A stretch of 64,000 nucleotides of DNA, taken from the NCBI RefSeq assembly GCF_006386545.1, contig NZ_SWAR01000003.1, forward strand, positions 1 to 64,000, in the 5' to 3' direction. A program made the translations under genes and the position numbers. The stretch comes from Methylibium rhizosphaerae. Lineage in GTDB: Bacteria; Pseudomonadota; Gammaproteobacteria; Burkholderiales; Burkholderiaceae_C. Positions 9,905 to 18,324 of the stretch are shown here, one piece after another. The notes under the pieces are model-generated. The model was not told where the DNA came from. It did no database searches and was given only the letters and a program-made list of their open reading frames with translations. Numbering within the stretch: position 1 is the stretch's first letter; the number at the start of each line of letters is the position of its first letter.

Positions 9905-11122
9905 GTGAAGATTTCAGGCCGCGTCGACCTGCGTCAATTGACGGGTGCAGAGGCGATCAAACCGGGCGCGACGAGCAGCCCGCAGGCAAGTACCGGGACC
10001 CGTCACGCCACGGGCGGCACCGGGTTCAACCTGCTGGGCAAGATGGCGGGCCATGCCGCCGAGATCCTCAGTGCCAAGCTGCGCGGGCTCACGGATGCGG
10101 TCGTGCAGGAGGCGGTCGGCTACGTCAAGTCGGCGGTCACGAACCTGGCGTCTTCGGTGGCCGCGGCCACGTTCGGTGCCCATGCCCGCCCTGCTGCGGG
10201 CAGCGGTGCATCCGGCGGCGCTGCAACGCCGGCCGATCCGGCGCTGTCGCCCGTGCGGGCGAAGCTGCCGCCGATCGAGCGCCCCGCGGTCGCCATGCCT
10301 GCGCCGCTCGCGCTCGAGGCCGCGCCCCAGCAACCGCCGCGAACCATCGCGCAGGATCCCGGCTTCGGCGCGGCCTTCGACAAGTGGGTCGCGGACAACA
10401 AGTTCGAGAGTCCCAAGGCGCCCGCCGCGGCGCCTGCACCGCAGGCGGGCCTGTCGCGCCTGGAGCAGGATCCCGGGTTCAGCGCGGCCTTCGACAAGTG
10501 GGTCGCGGACAACGGGTTCGACAAGGCCAAGACGTCCACGCCTGCGTCACCCCAGCCAGGCTCGGCTGCAGCCCAACCGACGCCTGCTGCCCAACCGACG
10601 CCTGCAGCCCAGCCGACGCCTGCTGCCCAGCCGGCGCCTGCTGCCCAGCCGAAGCCTGCCGCCCAGCCGATGCCTGCCGCCCCGGCTGGTGATGCCGCGT
10701 CTGCGCTGCTGAACCGCAAGCAACCCCTGAACGAAGCTCAAGCAGAACTCGCCGGGATCATGGCTGCGATGGCCGGCTCGCGGGCGCAGGTCAAGCCCCC
10801 GGCTGCCGACGGCAAGGACTCCCCGCCGAAGGCAGCCACGCCTGAGGCGGCCACCACGGCGGCCCCGCAAGGCAAGGTCTACACGAATCCGCAGGAATTC
10901 GCGCGTGCACTCGACAAGTGGGAGCGCGACAACCATTTCGACTACGACAGGCCCATGCCGCGCGACCACGTTGCCGAGCCGATGCCGCAGCTGCTTCGGC
11001 CCGGGAACGCCTCTTCCGGCGCCGCTGCGGGCGGCACGGCGCCCTCTGCCGCAGAAGCTGCTGCGCAGCAGGCGGCCGAACGAGCCGCGCACCAGGCGGC
11101 GATCAACAACAACTACCGGTGA
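9905..11122 (+). CDS. Unrecognised Ala/Pro-rich protein with three DKW motifs
   Basis: 405-residue protein that I do not recognise. The GTG start at 9905 is chosen because AAGGAG lies 8-9 nt upstream. Residues 40-90 are an amphipathic, Ala-rich helical stretch. A motif of about 20 residues, DPGF-AAFDKWVADN-F, occurs at 149-168 and 187-206 and in a diverged form (EFARALDKWERDNHFD) at 328-347. Residues 222-257 are AAQPxP repeats of the linker type. The C-terminus is Ala-rich and ends INNNYR. No signal peptide, membrane segment or Cys is evident. The next gene starts 4 nt downstream. The repeated short helix between flexible linkers suggests several binding sites for one partner, possibly the small downstream product; that is inference. 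Confidence 0.75.
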   Translation: MKISGRVDLRQLTGAEAIKPGATSSPQASTGTRHATGGTGFNLLGKMAGHAAEILSAKLRGLTDAVVQEAVGYVKSAVTNLASSVAAATFGAHARPAAGSGASGGAATPADPALSPVRAKLPPIERPAVAMPAPLALEAAPQQPPRTIAQDPGFGAAFDKWVADNKFESPKAPAAAPAPQAGLSRLEQDPGFSAAFDKWVADNGFDKAKTSTPASPQPGSAAAQPTPAAQPTPAAQPTPAAQPAPAAQPKPAAQPMPAAPAGDAASALLNRKQPLNEAQAELAGIMAAMAGSRAQVKPPAADGKDSPPKAATPEAATTAAPQGKVYTNPQEFARALDKWERDNHFDYDRPMPRDHVAEPMPQLLRPGNASSGAAAGGTAPSAAEAAAQQAAERAAHQAAINNNYR

Positions 11123-11125
11123 GCC

Positions 11126-11437
11126 ATGAAAGACGATCAAGCTGCGGATCCGCGCGCCATGCTCCACCATGAGCTCGAGCAGATCGTGTCTCGCGTCGCA
11201 TCGATGCTGGCTGCTGCGGCCGCACCCGCGCCTGCGCCGAAAGCCCCGGCTGGCGGCCTGAGCGCGCTGCGAGAAGCGGCCGAAGCACGCCGCGAAGCCG
11301 TGATGGAACACCGTGAACTCGCCATGGAGCTCGTCATCGGCGCGTTGCTGAACGAGGGCAACACGGACTGGGACCCGCGCGATCCGGCCAGCTGCCGGGC
11401 CACCTATGAAGGCAAGGTCGTGCAGGCGTTGAAGTGA
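11126..11437 (+). CDS. Unrecognised small helical protein, partner of the DKW-repeat gene
   Basis: 103-residue protein, acidic and helical, with an Ala/Pro linker (APAPAPKAPAG) near residues 37-48. The C-terminal part (ELAMELVIGALLNEGNTDWDPRDPASCRATYEGKVVQALK) looks like a folded motif. I recognise no family. The start lies 4 nt after the previous stop, so the two genes are translationally linked. The small size, location and charge would suit a chaperone or regulator of the repeat protein, but nothing in the sequence proves that. Confidence 0.65.
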   Translation: MKDDQAADPRAMLHHELEQIVSRVASMLAAAAAPAPAPKAPAGGLSALREAAEARREAVMEHRELAMELVIGALLNEGNTDWDPRDPASCRATYEGKVVQALK

Positions 11438-11451
11438 TCGAAGCCAGCGCC

Positions 11452-11474
11452 TGAACCCGCCCTGGCTGGGTTCA
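11452..11474. terminator. Hairpin between convergent genes
   Basis: Arms tgaaccc (11452-11458) and gggttca (11468-11474) pair perfectly around a 9-nt loop. The hairpin lies between the convergent small gene and lpxO and includes the lpxO stop codon. It has no T tract, so its efficiency is uncertain. Confidence 0.4.
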
Positions 11475-12389
11475 ATAGAAGATCGCGAACAGCACGCCGA
11501 TGATCAGCGCCCACTTGCCGACGTAGTAGGCGGTGCGGTTCTTCGCCTTCAGCTCCTTCGCCGAAGCGCGGACCTTGTAGAAGTGGAAGAAGAACTTGTT
11601 GAGCGCGCCCACCGGTTCGCCCTCGACGTTCTGCGTGGCCGAGGCGGTCATGACCACGCGGGCGAACAGGCGGTTGAACCAGCGCAGCGGCGCCAGGTAG
11701 AGCGGGCGCTCCACGTCGCAGAACAGGATCACCCGCTGGTGGTCGGTGGTGTTCTCGGCATGGTGGATGTAGGTCTCGTCGAACATCACCGCCTCGCCGT
11801 CCTTCCAGTGGTAGCGCTGGCCGTCGACCTCGATGTAGCAGGCCGGCGAGTTGGGCGTCACCAGACCCAGGTGGTAGCGCAGCGAGCCGGCGTACGGATC
11901 GCGGTGGCGCACCAGCCGGCTGCCGGGCGGCAGCGAGGCGAACATCGCGGCTTTCACCGTCGGGATGCCGGCCAGCAGCTCCACCGTCTTCGGGCACAGT
12001 GCGCGCGCCGACGCGAGGTCGTTGCCATACCACTTGAGGTAGAAGCGCTTCCAGCCGGTGCGGAAGAACGAGTTGAAACCGATGTCGTTGTAGGTCGAGG
12101 CGGCCTTGATGTGGCCTTCGTCGTTGAGCTTCAGGGCCTCGTCACGGATCACCTGCCAGTTCTGCTGCAGCACTTCGAGCTCCCTGAACCGCTTCGGGTC
12201 GAGGTAGGCGGTGGCCGGCGCGCGCGAGAACAGGTACATCAACGCGTTGAAGGGGGCCAGCAGCACGGTGAAGTCGGTGAGAGCGCGCACGAGGCCGAAG
12301 CGCACCTTGCCGCGCAGGTGCACGTACAGCGCCGAGGCGATGAAGATGATCAGCACCCAGTGCCGCGGTGCCAGCGTCCATGCTTCCAT
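11472..12389 (-). CDS. lpxO: Lipid A 2-hydroxylase LpxO-like dioxygenase
   Basis: Aspartyl/asparaginyl beta-hydroxylase-family Fe(II)/2-oxoglutarate dioxygenase, predicted to 2-hydroxylate a lipid A acyl chain at the inner membrane. The 305-residue length and architecture match LpxO. There is an N-terminal membrane segment (about 11-25) and a second hydrophobic stretch near 40-56. The catalytic H162-x-D164 (RHRDPYAG), the distal His 209/210 (YIHHAENTTD) and the 2-oxoglutarate Arg 219 are all visible. A final membrane helix (GKWALIIGVLFAIFY) ends the protein. The ATG at 12389 gives the canonical N-terminus, and GGAGG lies 12 nt upstream. A heptanucleotide repeat lies in its leader. Confidence 0.88.
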   Translation of the reverse strand: MEAWTLAPRHWVLIIFIASALYVHLRGKVRFGLVRALTDFTVLLAPFNALMYLFSRAPATAYLDPKRFRELEVLQQNWQVIRDEALKLNDEGHIKAASTYNDIGFNSFFRTGWKRFYLKWYGNDLASARALCPKTVELLAGIPTVKAAMFASLPPGSRLVRHRDPYAGSLRYHLGLVTPNSPACYIEVDGQRYHWKDGEAVMFDETYIHHAENTTDHQRVILFCDVERPLYLAPLRWFNRLFARVVMTASATQNVEGEPVGALNKFFFHFYKVRASAKELKAKNRTAYYVGKWALIIGVLFAIFY

Positions 12390-12433
12390 ACGTATTCCAT
12401 TCCTCCAGCATCCTCGTGCGGACGCCGATCCGC

Positions 12434-12458
12434 GCTGCTTGCTGCTTGCTGGCTGCTT
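12434..12458. repeat. Short heptamer repeat upstream of lpxO
   Basis: gctgctt occurs at 12434-12440, 12441-12447 and 12452-12458, with a 4-nt interruption before the third copy. It lies in the 70-bp gap between the gabD stop and the lpxO start. Only three units are present. Confidence 0.5.
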
Positions 12459-12459
12459 G

Positions 12460-13938
12460 CTATTTGTTGATGTCACCCAGGCACAGGTACTTCGTCTCGA
12501 CGTAGTCTTCCATGCCCTGGTGGGAGCCTTCGCGGCCGAGCCCCGACTGCTTGACCCCGCCGAACGGCACCTCGGCCACCGAGATGAGGCCGGTGTTGAT
12601 GCCGACCATGCCGTACTCGAGCGCCTCTCCCACGCGGAAGATGCGGCCGACGTCGCGGCTGTAGAAGTAGCTGGCGAGCCCGAACTCGGTGGCATTGGCC
12701 AGGGCCACCGCTTCGGCCTCGGTCGCGAATTTGAACACCGGCGCGACCGGGCCGAAGGTCTCTTCCCGCGAACACAGCATTTCTGAATTCGCATCAGCCA
12801 GCACCGTGGGCTCGTAGAAGCGGTCGCCCAGCTTCTTGCCGCCGGTCACCAGCTTCGCCCCCTTGGCGAGCGCGTCGGCCACGTGGCGCTCCACCTTTTC
12901 GAGGGCCGTGTCGTCGATCAGCGGACCCTGGTTGACCCCGGCCTCGAAGCCGTTGCCGACCTTGATGGACCGGGTCTTCTCGGCCAGCTTCGCGATGAAC
13001 GCGTCGTACACGCCTTCCTGCACATACAGGCGGTTGGCGCACACGCAGGTCTGGCCGGCGTTGCGGTACTTGCTGGCGAGCGCGCCTTCGGCGGCACTGT
13101 CGAGGTCGGCGTCGTCGAACACGATGAAGGGCGCATTGCCGCCCAGCTCGAGCGACAGCTTCTTGATGGTCGGGGCGCACTGCTGCATCAGGATGCGGCC
13201 CACCTCGGTGGAACCGGTGAACGACAGGTGCCGCACCGTGTCGCTGGCGCACAGCACCTTGCCCACCGCGATGGAGTTCTGCCCGTCGGCCGTGACGATG
13301 TTCAGCACGCCGGGCGGCATGCCGGCCCGCAGGGCCAGCTCGGCCACGGCCAGGGCCGACAGCGGCGTCTGCTCGGCCGGCTTCAGCACCACCGGGCAGC
13401 CGGCGGCCAGGGCCGGCGCGACCTTGCGGGTGATCATCGCGATCGGGAAGTTCCACGGCGTGATGGCCGCGCACACCCCGATGGCCTGCTTGATGACCAG
13501 ATAGCGCTTGTTGTTGTCGGTGGTCGGGATGGTCTCGCCGTAGACGCGCTTGGCCTCCTCGGCGAACCATTCGATGAAGCTCGCGCCGTAGACGACCTCA
13601 CCCCTCGCTTCGGCCAGTGGCTTCCCCTGTTCGGCCGTCATGATGCGGCCGAGGTCGTCGGCATGCTGGTTCAGCAGCGCGAACCACTTCATGAGCACCG
13701 CGGCGCGCTCCTTGGCGGTCTTGGCGCGCCAGGCCGGCCAGGCCTTGTCGGCCGCAGCGATGGCCGCCTCGGTATCGGCCGCCCCCAGGTTGGCCACGTC
13801 GGCCAGCCTGGCCCCGGTGGCCGGGTCGACCACGTCGAAACGGGCGCTGCCCGCGACCCATTCGCCGTTGACCAGGGCATCGGTCTTGAGCAGGGTCGGA
13901 TCCTTCAGTGCGGCCAGGGGGGAAGTCTTCATGTCCAT
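12460..13938 (-). CDS. gabD: Succinate-semialdehyde dehydrogenase
   Basis: Oxidises succinate semialdehyde to succinate with NAD(P)+, the last step of GABA degradation. The 492-residue protein has PWNFP at 161-165, the base E264 in LELGGNAP, and the catalytic Cys 298 in NAGQTCVC. The C-terminal PFGGVKQSGLGREGS and the overall pattern are those of GabD rather than the ExaC-type paralogue at 2.3-3.8 kb. It is the last gene of the gabT-pot-gbuA cluster, 107 bp after gbuA. A hairpin and a TAAATT -10-like box in that gap mean it could also have its own promoter. A second ATG two codons in is equally possible. Confidence 0.93.
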   Translation of the reverse strand: MDMKTSPLAALKDPTLLKTDALVNGEWVAGSARFDVVDPATGARLADVANLGAADTEAAIAAADKAWPAWRAKTAKERAAVLMKWFALLNQHADDLGRIMTAEQGKPLAEARGEVVYGASFIEWFAEEAKRVYGETIPTTDNNKRYLVIKQAIGVCAAITPWNFPIAMITRKVAPALAAGCPVVLKPAEQTPLSALAVAELALRAGMPPGVLNIVTADGQNSIAVGKVLCASDTVRHLSFTGSTEVGRILMQQCAPTIKKLSLELGGNAPFIVFDDADLDSAAEGALASKYRNAGQTCVCANRLYVQEGVYDAFIAKLAEKTRSIKVGNGFEAGVNQGPLIDDTALEKVERHVADALAKGAKLVTGGKKLGDRFYEPTVLADANSEMLCSREETFGPVAPVFKFATEAEAVALANATEFGLASYFYSRDVGRIFRVGEALEYGMVGINTGLISVAEVPFGGVKQSGLGREGSHQGMEDYVETKYLCLGDINK

Positions 13939-14013
13939 GAGGTCTCTCTATGGTGGGTTCGGCTGCGCGCGGCAGCCGGGGAATTTACCGCGCCGGGGGC
14001 GGGGCCGCAGACA

Positions 14014-14030
14014 GGGGCCGACAAGGCCCC
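14014..14030 (-). terminator. Weak intercistronic hairpin gbuA-gabD
   Basis: ggggcc (14014-14019) pairs with ggcccc (14025-14030) around a 5-nt loop. It lies 16 nt beyond the gbuA stop on the minus strand and has no T tract. It might partly attenuate read-through into gabD. Confidence 0.3.
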
Positions 14031-14045
14031 GGGGCAGGCTGCTTT

Positions 14046-15002
14046 TCAGCGGCAGGGCACGCCGGGCATGACGCACAGCATCTCGTACAGGAGGTTGGCT
14101 CCCAGCAGGGCCGTGTTGCCCGAGGGGTCGTACGGCGGCGCCACCTCGACGAGGTCGCCCCCGACGACGTTGAGGCCGCGGCAGCCCCGCACGATCTCCA
14201 GCGCCTGGGGCACGCTCAGGCCGCCGATCTCCGGCGTGCCGGTGCCGCCCGCGAAGCTGGGGTCGATGCCGTCGATGTCGAAGCTGATGTAGACCGGGTG
14301 CTGCGGGCCGAGGCGTTCGCGCACCTGTGCCATCAGCGGCGCGAGCGAGCGGTACCACACCTCGTGGGCCTGCACGACGGTGAAGCCCTGCGCGCGCGGC
14401 CAGTCGAAGTCGTCGGCCGCATAGCCGGTGCCGCGCAGGCCGATCTGCCAGACCTTGTCGCAAGCGAGCAGCCCTTCCTCGACTGCGCGGCGGAACGGCG
14501 TGCCGTGCGCGAATCGCTCGCCGAACATCTCGTCGTTGATGTCGGCATGGGCATCCACGTGCACCAGCGCCACCGGGCCGTGCCGGCGAGCCACCGAACG
14601 CAGGATGGGCAGGGCGATGGTGTGGTCGCCGCCCAGCGTGAGCGGCCTGCAGCCGTGGGCCAGCACGTCGTCGTAGAAGGCGCTGATGATGGCCAGCGAC
14701 TTGTCGAGCGAATAGGTGTTGATGGGCACGTCCCCCAGGTCGGCCACCTGCAGGCTGTCGAACGGGGCCGCGCCGGTGGCCATGTTGTAGGGCCGCAGCA
14801 GCGCGGACTCGGCGCGGATCTGCCGCGGCCCGAAGCGTGCGCCGGCGCGGTTGGAGGTGCCGATGTCCAGAGGCACGCCGATGAAGGCGGCGTCGAGCCC
14901 TTGCGCCGAACTCGCCGCGGGCAGCCGCATCATGGTGGCCAGGCCCGCGAAGCGGGGCATCGCATTGCCGCTTTGCGGCTGGTTGGGCTGGGCGGTTTTC
15001 AT
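14046..15002 (-). CDS. gbuA: Guanidinobutyrase / agmatinase-family ureohydrolase
   Basis: Mn-dependent ureohydrolase releasing urea from a guanidino compound. The metal ligands are visible: H127 (GGDHT), D150-H152-D154 (DAHAD), D242 and D244 (SFDIDGIDP). The N-terminal stretch GNAMPRFAGLATMMRLP and GLDAAFIGVPLDIGTS closely resemble Pseudomonas 4-guanidinobutyrase (GbuA), more than agmatinase SpeB. The 318-residue length also agrees. The surrounding gabT and gabD make 4-guanidinobutyrate to GABA plus urea the likely reaction, with agmatine as the alternative substrate. It starts 6 nt after the permease gene, so it is clearly in the same operon. Confidence 0.85.
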   Translation of the reverse strand: MKTAQPNQPQSGNAMPRFAGLATMMRLPAASSAQGLDAAFIGVPLDIGTSNRAGARFGPRQIRAESALLRPYNMATGAAPFDSLQVADLGDVPINTYSLDKSLAIISAFYDDVLAHGCRPLTLGGDHTIALPILRSVARRHGPVALVHVDAHADINDEMFGERFAHGTPFRRAVEEGLLACDKVWQIGLRGTGYAADDFDWPRAQGFTVVQAHEVWYRSLAPLMAQVRERLGPQHPVYISFDIDGIDPSFAGGTGTPEIGGLSVPQALEIVRGCRGLNVVGGDLVEVAPPYDPSGNTALLGANLLYEMLCVMPGVPCR

Positions 15003-15008
15003 GGCAGG

Positions 15009-15833
15009 TCAGCGGCGGCGCCCGCGCAGCCATTCCAGCACCAGCAGCAAGCTGGTGGTGAAGACGATGAGCAGCGTGGCCACCGCGGCGATGGTGGGCG
15101 AGATGTTCTCGCGGATGCCGGTGAACATCTGGCGCGGCAGCGTCACCTGCTCGGGGCCGGCGAGGAAGAGCGTGACCACCACCTCGTCGAACGAGGTGGC
15201 GAAGGCGAACAGCGCACCCGAGATGACCCCCGGCGCGATGACCGGCAGCGTGACCCGGAAGAACGTGGTGAGCGGCGAGGCGCCGAGGCTCAGGCTGGCG
15301 CGCACGAGGTTGTGGTTGAAGCCCTGCAGCGTGGCCAGCACGGTGGTGAGCACGAAGGGTGCGCCGAGCGCGGCATGCACGATGACGAGGCCGGTGTAGC
15401 TGTCGGCCAGGCCCAGGTTGGCGAAGAACAGGTAGGTGCTCACGCCCACCACCACGATGGGCACCACCATCGGCGCGATGAGCACGCTCATCAGCAGCCC
15501 CTTGAAGGCGAACTGCGTGCGGGCCAGCCCCACCGCGGCAGCGGTGCCCAGCACGGTGGCCAGCAGGGTGGCGGCTGGCGCGACGACGAAGCTGTTGCGG
15601 GCGGCGCGGCCCCACTCGGCCGACGTGAAGAGGTTCTCGTACCACTTCAGCGAAAAGGCCGGAATCGGATAGGCCAGGAAGGAGCTTTCGCTGAACGACA
15701 GCGGAATGATCACGAGGATGGGCGCGAGCAGGAACAGCAGCACGCCCGCGCAGGCCGCGCGCAGCGCCCACCAGCCGAGCTTGTCCAGCGGCGTGGCATA
15801 GGCAGGGAAGACGGGCACCCACTTGTTGTTCAT
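15009..15833 (-). CDS. potC: ABC transporter permease, PotC type
   Basis: 274-residue inner-membrane permease with six predicted membrane spans. The binding-protein-dependent transport loop is visible in the second half (ASLSLGASPLTTFFRVTLPVIAPG), the EAA-like motif that contacts the ATPase. Its closest functional relatives are the PotC/PotI subunits of spermidine/putrescine importers. It starts 7 nt after the PotB-like gene, and the gbuA gene follows after 6 nt. The exact substrate cannot be read from the permease. Confidence 0.88.
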   Translation of the reverse strand: MNNKWVPVFPAYATPLDKLGWWALRAACAGVLLFLLAPILVIIPLSFSESSFLAYPIPAFSLKWYENLFTSAEWGRAARNSFVVAPAATLLATVLGTAAAVGLARTQFAFKGLLMSVLIAPMVVPIVVVGVSTYLFFANLGLADSYTGLVIVHAALGAPFVLTTVLATLQGFNHNLVRASLSLGASPLTTFFRVTLPVIAPGVISGALFAFATSFDEVVVTLFLAGPEQVTLPRQMFTGIRENISPTIAAVATLLIVFTTSLLLVLEWLRGRRR

Positions 15834-15840
15834 GGCCGGT

Positions 15841-17100
15841 TCATCCCAGGCTGAGTTCGGACTTGACGACGCGGCGGTACACCGCGTAGAGCACCAGCGT
15901 GGCGACCAGCAGCACCGCGCCCAGCGCGCAGGCCATGCCCCAGTTGACGGTCACGTTGGTGTACTGCGCGATGTAGTAGCTCAGCATCTGGTCGTCGGCG
16001 CCGCCCAGCAGCGCGGGGGTGACGTAGTAGCCGATGCTGAGGATGAACACCAGCAGCGCCCCTGCGCCGATGCCGGGGTAGGTCTGCGGCACGTAGACGC
16101 GGAAGAAGGCCGCCAGGGGCGCGCTGCCCAGCGACACCGCGGCGCGCAGGTAGGTGGGCGGCACGCTCTTCATCACGCTGTACAGCGGCAGGATCATGAA
16201 GGGCAGCAGGATGTGCGTCATGGCGATCACCACGCCGGTGCGATTGAAGAGCAGCGCGAGCGGCTCGCTGGTGAGGCCCAGCGCCATGAGGCCGCGGTTG
16301 ACCAGCCCTTCGGACTGCAGCAGCACGATCCATGCGGCCACGCGCACCAGGATGGAGGTCCAGAACGGCACCAGCACCAGCGTCATGAGCACGTTGGCGC
16401 GGCGTGCCGGCAGCGTGCTCAGCCAGTAGGCCAGCGGATAGCCGAGCAGCAGGCACCACAGCGTGACCACGGCGCTGATGCCGAAGGTGCGCGCCAGGAT
16501 CGCGCCGAAGGCGCGCTGCCCGGGCTCCACCCGCTCGACCTCTCCCTGCGCGTTGCGCCGCAGGTCCAGCGAGGCCAGCAGGTAGTCGGGCGTCCAGCGC
16601 GAGCCGTTCTTGGCGATCGCCTGCCAGTACTTCGGCTCGCTCCAGCGCTCGTCCACTTCCAGCAGCCGGGCCTTCACTTCGGCAGGCGAGCCTTCGAGGG
16701 GCAGCGCCTTGTAGGCATTGAGCACCAGCGAGCGCGCGCCGGGCGTGTCGCTGTTGAGCCGGCGTGCGAGTGCGCCGGCATCGGCGCGGTCGGGCAGGGC
16801 CGCCAGGTCGGCGGCCAGGGCGGCCAGGGCGGCGAAGGCGGCAGGCCCCGGCGTTTCGTTGCGCCCCCAGCCCTGCAGCGCCACCACGGTGCGCGGCAGC
16901 GCATGGGCGACCTCCGGGTTCTCGACCGCGCGCTTGAGCAGCGCCGCGATGGGCACGATGAAGGTGAGCAGCAGGAACAGCAGCAACGGCAGCACGAGCA
17001 GCAGCGCGCGCAGCTTGCGCCGCCGCTCGGCGCGGGCCAGCGAGCGGCGCAAGCCCTGCGGGCTCGCCATGGCGGGAAGCGCAGGCGCCAGGGTGGTCAT
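15841..17100 (-). CDS. potB: ABC transporter permease, PotB type, with long periplasmic insert
   Basis: 419-residue permease partner of PotC. After the first membrane span (about 33-55) comes an unusually long hydrophilic region of about 130 residues (55-185) before the remaining five spans. Typical PotB proteins are about 285 residues, so this is the long variant. The EAA-like loop AAVSLGSAPLAAFFRVYVPQTYPG is present. The ATG at 17100 (MTTLAP) is preferred to an in-frame upstream start at 17133, because the extra residues would come from intergenic repeat sequence. The 159-bp gap to potD contains a dispersed repeat. Confidence 0.88.
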   Translation of the reverse strand: MTTLAPALPAMASPQGLRRSLARAERRRKLRALLLVLPLLLFLLLTFIVPIAALLKRAVENPEVAHALPRTVVALQGWGRNETPGPAAFAALAALAADLAALPDRADAGALARRLNSDTPGARSLVLNAYKALPLEGSPAEVKARLLEVDERWSEPKYWQAIAKNGSRWTPDYLLASLDLRRNAQGEVERVEPGQRAFGAILARTFGISAVVTLWCLLLGYPLAYWLSTLPARRANVLMTLVLVPFWTSILVRVAAWIVLLQSEGLVNRGLMALGLTSEPLALLFNRTGVVIAMTHILLPFMILPLYSVMKSVPPTYLRAAVSLGSAPLAAFFRVYVPQTYPGIGAGALLVFILSIGYYVTPALLGGADDQMLSYYIAQYTNVTVNWGMACALGAVLLVATLVLYAVYRRVVKSELSLG

Positions 17101-17148
17101 GACGACACCCCGTCCGCCGAGCGCGGCGGCCACCCCTCCTGGAGGGGG

Positions 17149-17235
17149 GCGGGCCTTGCTTGGGGGCGGCCCGGCGCGGCGGCCCGGAAGGATGTCCGCC
17201 CCTCGGCCGGCAGGTACGCCGGCCGATCCTCCGAG
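17149..17235. repeat. Dispersed intergenic repeat, copy B
   Basis: Contains gcgggcc-ttgggggcggcccggcgc, tgtccgcccctcg (17193-17205) and gtacgccggccgatcc (17213-17228). These are the same blocks as copy A at 2203-2305, starting at a different point of the unit. It fills most of the potD-potB gap. Confidence 0.6.
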
Positions 17236-17259
17236 GGTGACACAGGGTGTCTCATGGGC

Positions 17260-18285
17260 TTACTGGGTGGCCCAGGCGGCGAAGCGCTTCTCGAGCTCCT
17301 CGCCCTGGTCGGCCCAGAACTTGAGGTTGAACTGCAGCGCGTCCTTCGAGTTGGCGGGGGCGGTGGGCAGGTTGCTCAGCACCTTGGCATCGAGCTTGGC
17401 CAGGGCCTTGTTGTTGGTCGGGCCATAGGCGATGTGCCGGGCGTATTCGGCCTGGGTGTCGGGCTGGCTCGCGAAGGCGATGAACTTGAGCGCGGCGTCC
17501 TTGTTGGGCGTGCCCTTGGGGATGACCCAGTAGTCGAGGTCGTAGATGCCGCCTGTCCAGCTGATCCTGAGGTTGCGGCCCTCGCGATTGGCGGCGTCGA
17601 TGCGGCCGTTGTAGACGGTGGTCAGCGCCACGTCGCCGGCCACCAGGAATTGCGGCGGCTGGGCCCCGGCCTCCCACCACTGGATGCTGGGTTTCAGTTC
17701 GGTGAGCTTCCTGAACGCGCGCTCCGCGCCGTCCTTGGTGGCGAGCACCTTGTAGACGTCGGCCGACTTCACGCCGTCGGCCATGAGCGCGAACTCGAGG
17801 TTGTAGCGGGCCCCCTTGCGCATGCCGCGCTTGCCGGGAAACTTCTTCGTGTCCCAGAAGTCGGCCCAGCTCCTGGGGCCTTCTTTCAGCTTGTCGCCGT
17901 TGTAGGCCATCACGGTGGACCAGACGAACACGCCGATGCCGCATTCGGTCACCGCCGCGGGCAGGAAGCTGGCCTTGTCGCCGATCCTGCTGTAGTCGAG
18001 CTTCTCGAACAGGCCTTCGTCGCAGCCGCGCGCGGCATCGGGCGACTCGACCTCCACCACGTCCCAGGTCACCTTGCGGGTCTCGACCATGGCCTTGATC
18101 TTGGCCTGCTCACCGTTGTATTCGACCGGCACCACCTTGATGCCGGTCTTCTCGAACGGCTCGTAGTAGGCCTTCTTCTGCGCATTGGCGTTGGCGCCGC
18201 CGAAGTTCACGACGGTGATCTGCTGCTGGGCAAGTGCCGGCAGGGCGAGCATCGCGACAGCGGAGAACAGCAGGCTCTTTTTCAT
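17260..18285 (-). CDS. potD: ABC transporter periplasmic binding protein, PotD-like
   Basis: 341-residue periplasmic solute-binding protein. A clear signal peptide (MKKSLLFSAVAMLALPALA) precedes QQITVVNFGGAN. The mature part shows the spermidine/putrescine-binding pattern: WDVVEVESPDAARGCDEGLFEKLDYS, FVWSTVMAYNGDKL, SWADFWDTKKFPGKRGM and GDVALTTVYNGRI. The family binds polyamines, GABA-like or betaine-like compounds. The neighbouring guanidinobutyrase and GABA genes suggest a guanidinobutyrate- or polyamine-type ligand. It is 39 nt from potA. A PotD gene lying between the ATPase and permease genes is common in this group. Confidence 0.9.
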   Translation of the reverse strand: MKKSLLFSAVAMLALPALAQQQITVVNFGGANANAQKKAYYEPFEKTGIKVVPVEYNGEQAKIKAMVETRKVTWDVVEVESPDAARGCDEGLFEKLDYSRIGDKASFLPAAVTECGIGVFVWSTVMAYNGDKLKEGPRSWADFWDTKKFPGKRGMRKGARYNLEFALMADGVKSADVYKVLATKDGAERAFRKLTELKPSIQWWEAGAQPPQFLVAGDVALTTVYNGRIDAANREGRNLRISWTGGIYDLDYWVIPKGTPNKDAALKFIAFASQPDTQAEYARHIAYGPTNNKALAKLDAKVLSNLPTAPANSKDALQFNLKFWADQGEELEKRFAAWATQ

Positions 18286-18324
18286 CGACAGGCTCCTTGG
18301 AGGGCGGGTGGGGAAAGGGGAGGG

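Noticed and set aside
10565-10675. Tandem gcctgc-cagccg repeats as a CRISPR-like or minisatellite array
   Set aside because: The period is short, there are no spacers, and the reading frame encodes AAQPxP linker repeats, so this is coding repeat.
17101-17133. Longer N-terminus of the PotB-type permease
   Set aside because: The extra 11 codons lie in intergenic repeat sequence and lack a ribosome site. The ATG at 17100 gives the typical start.
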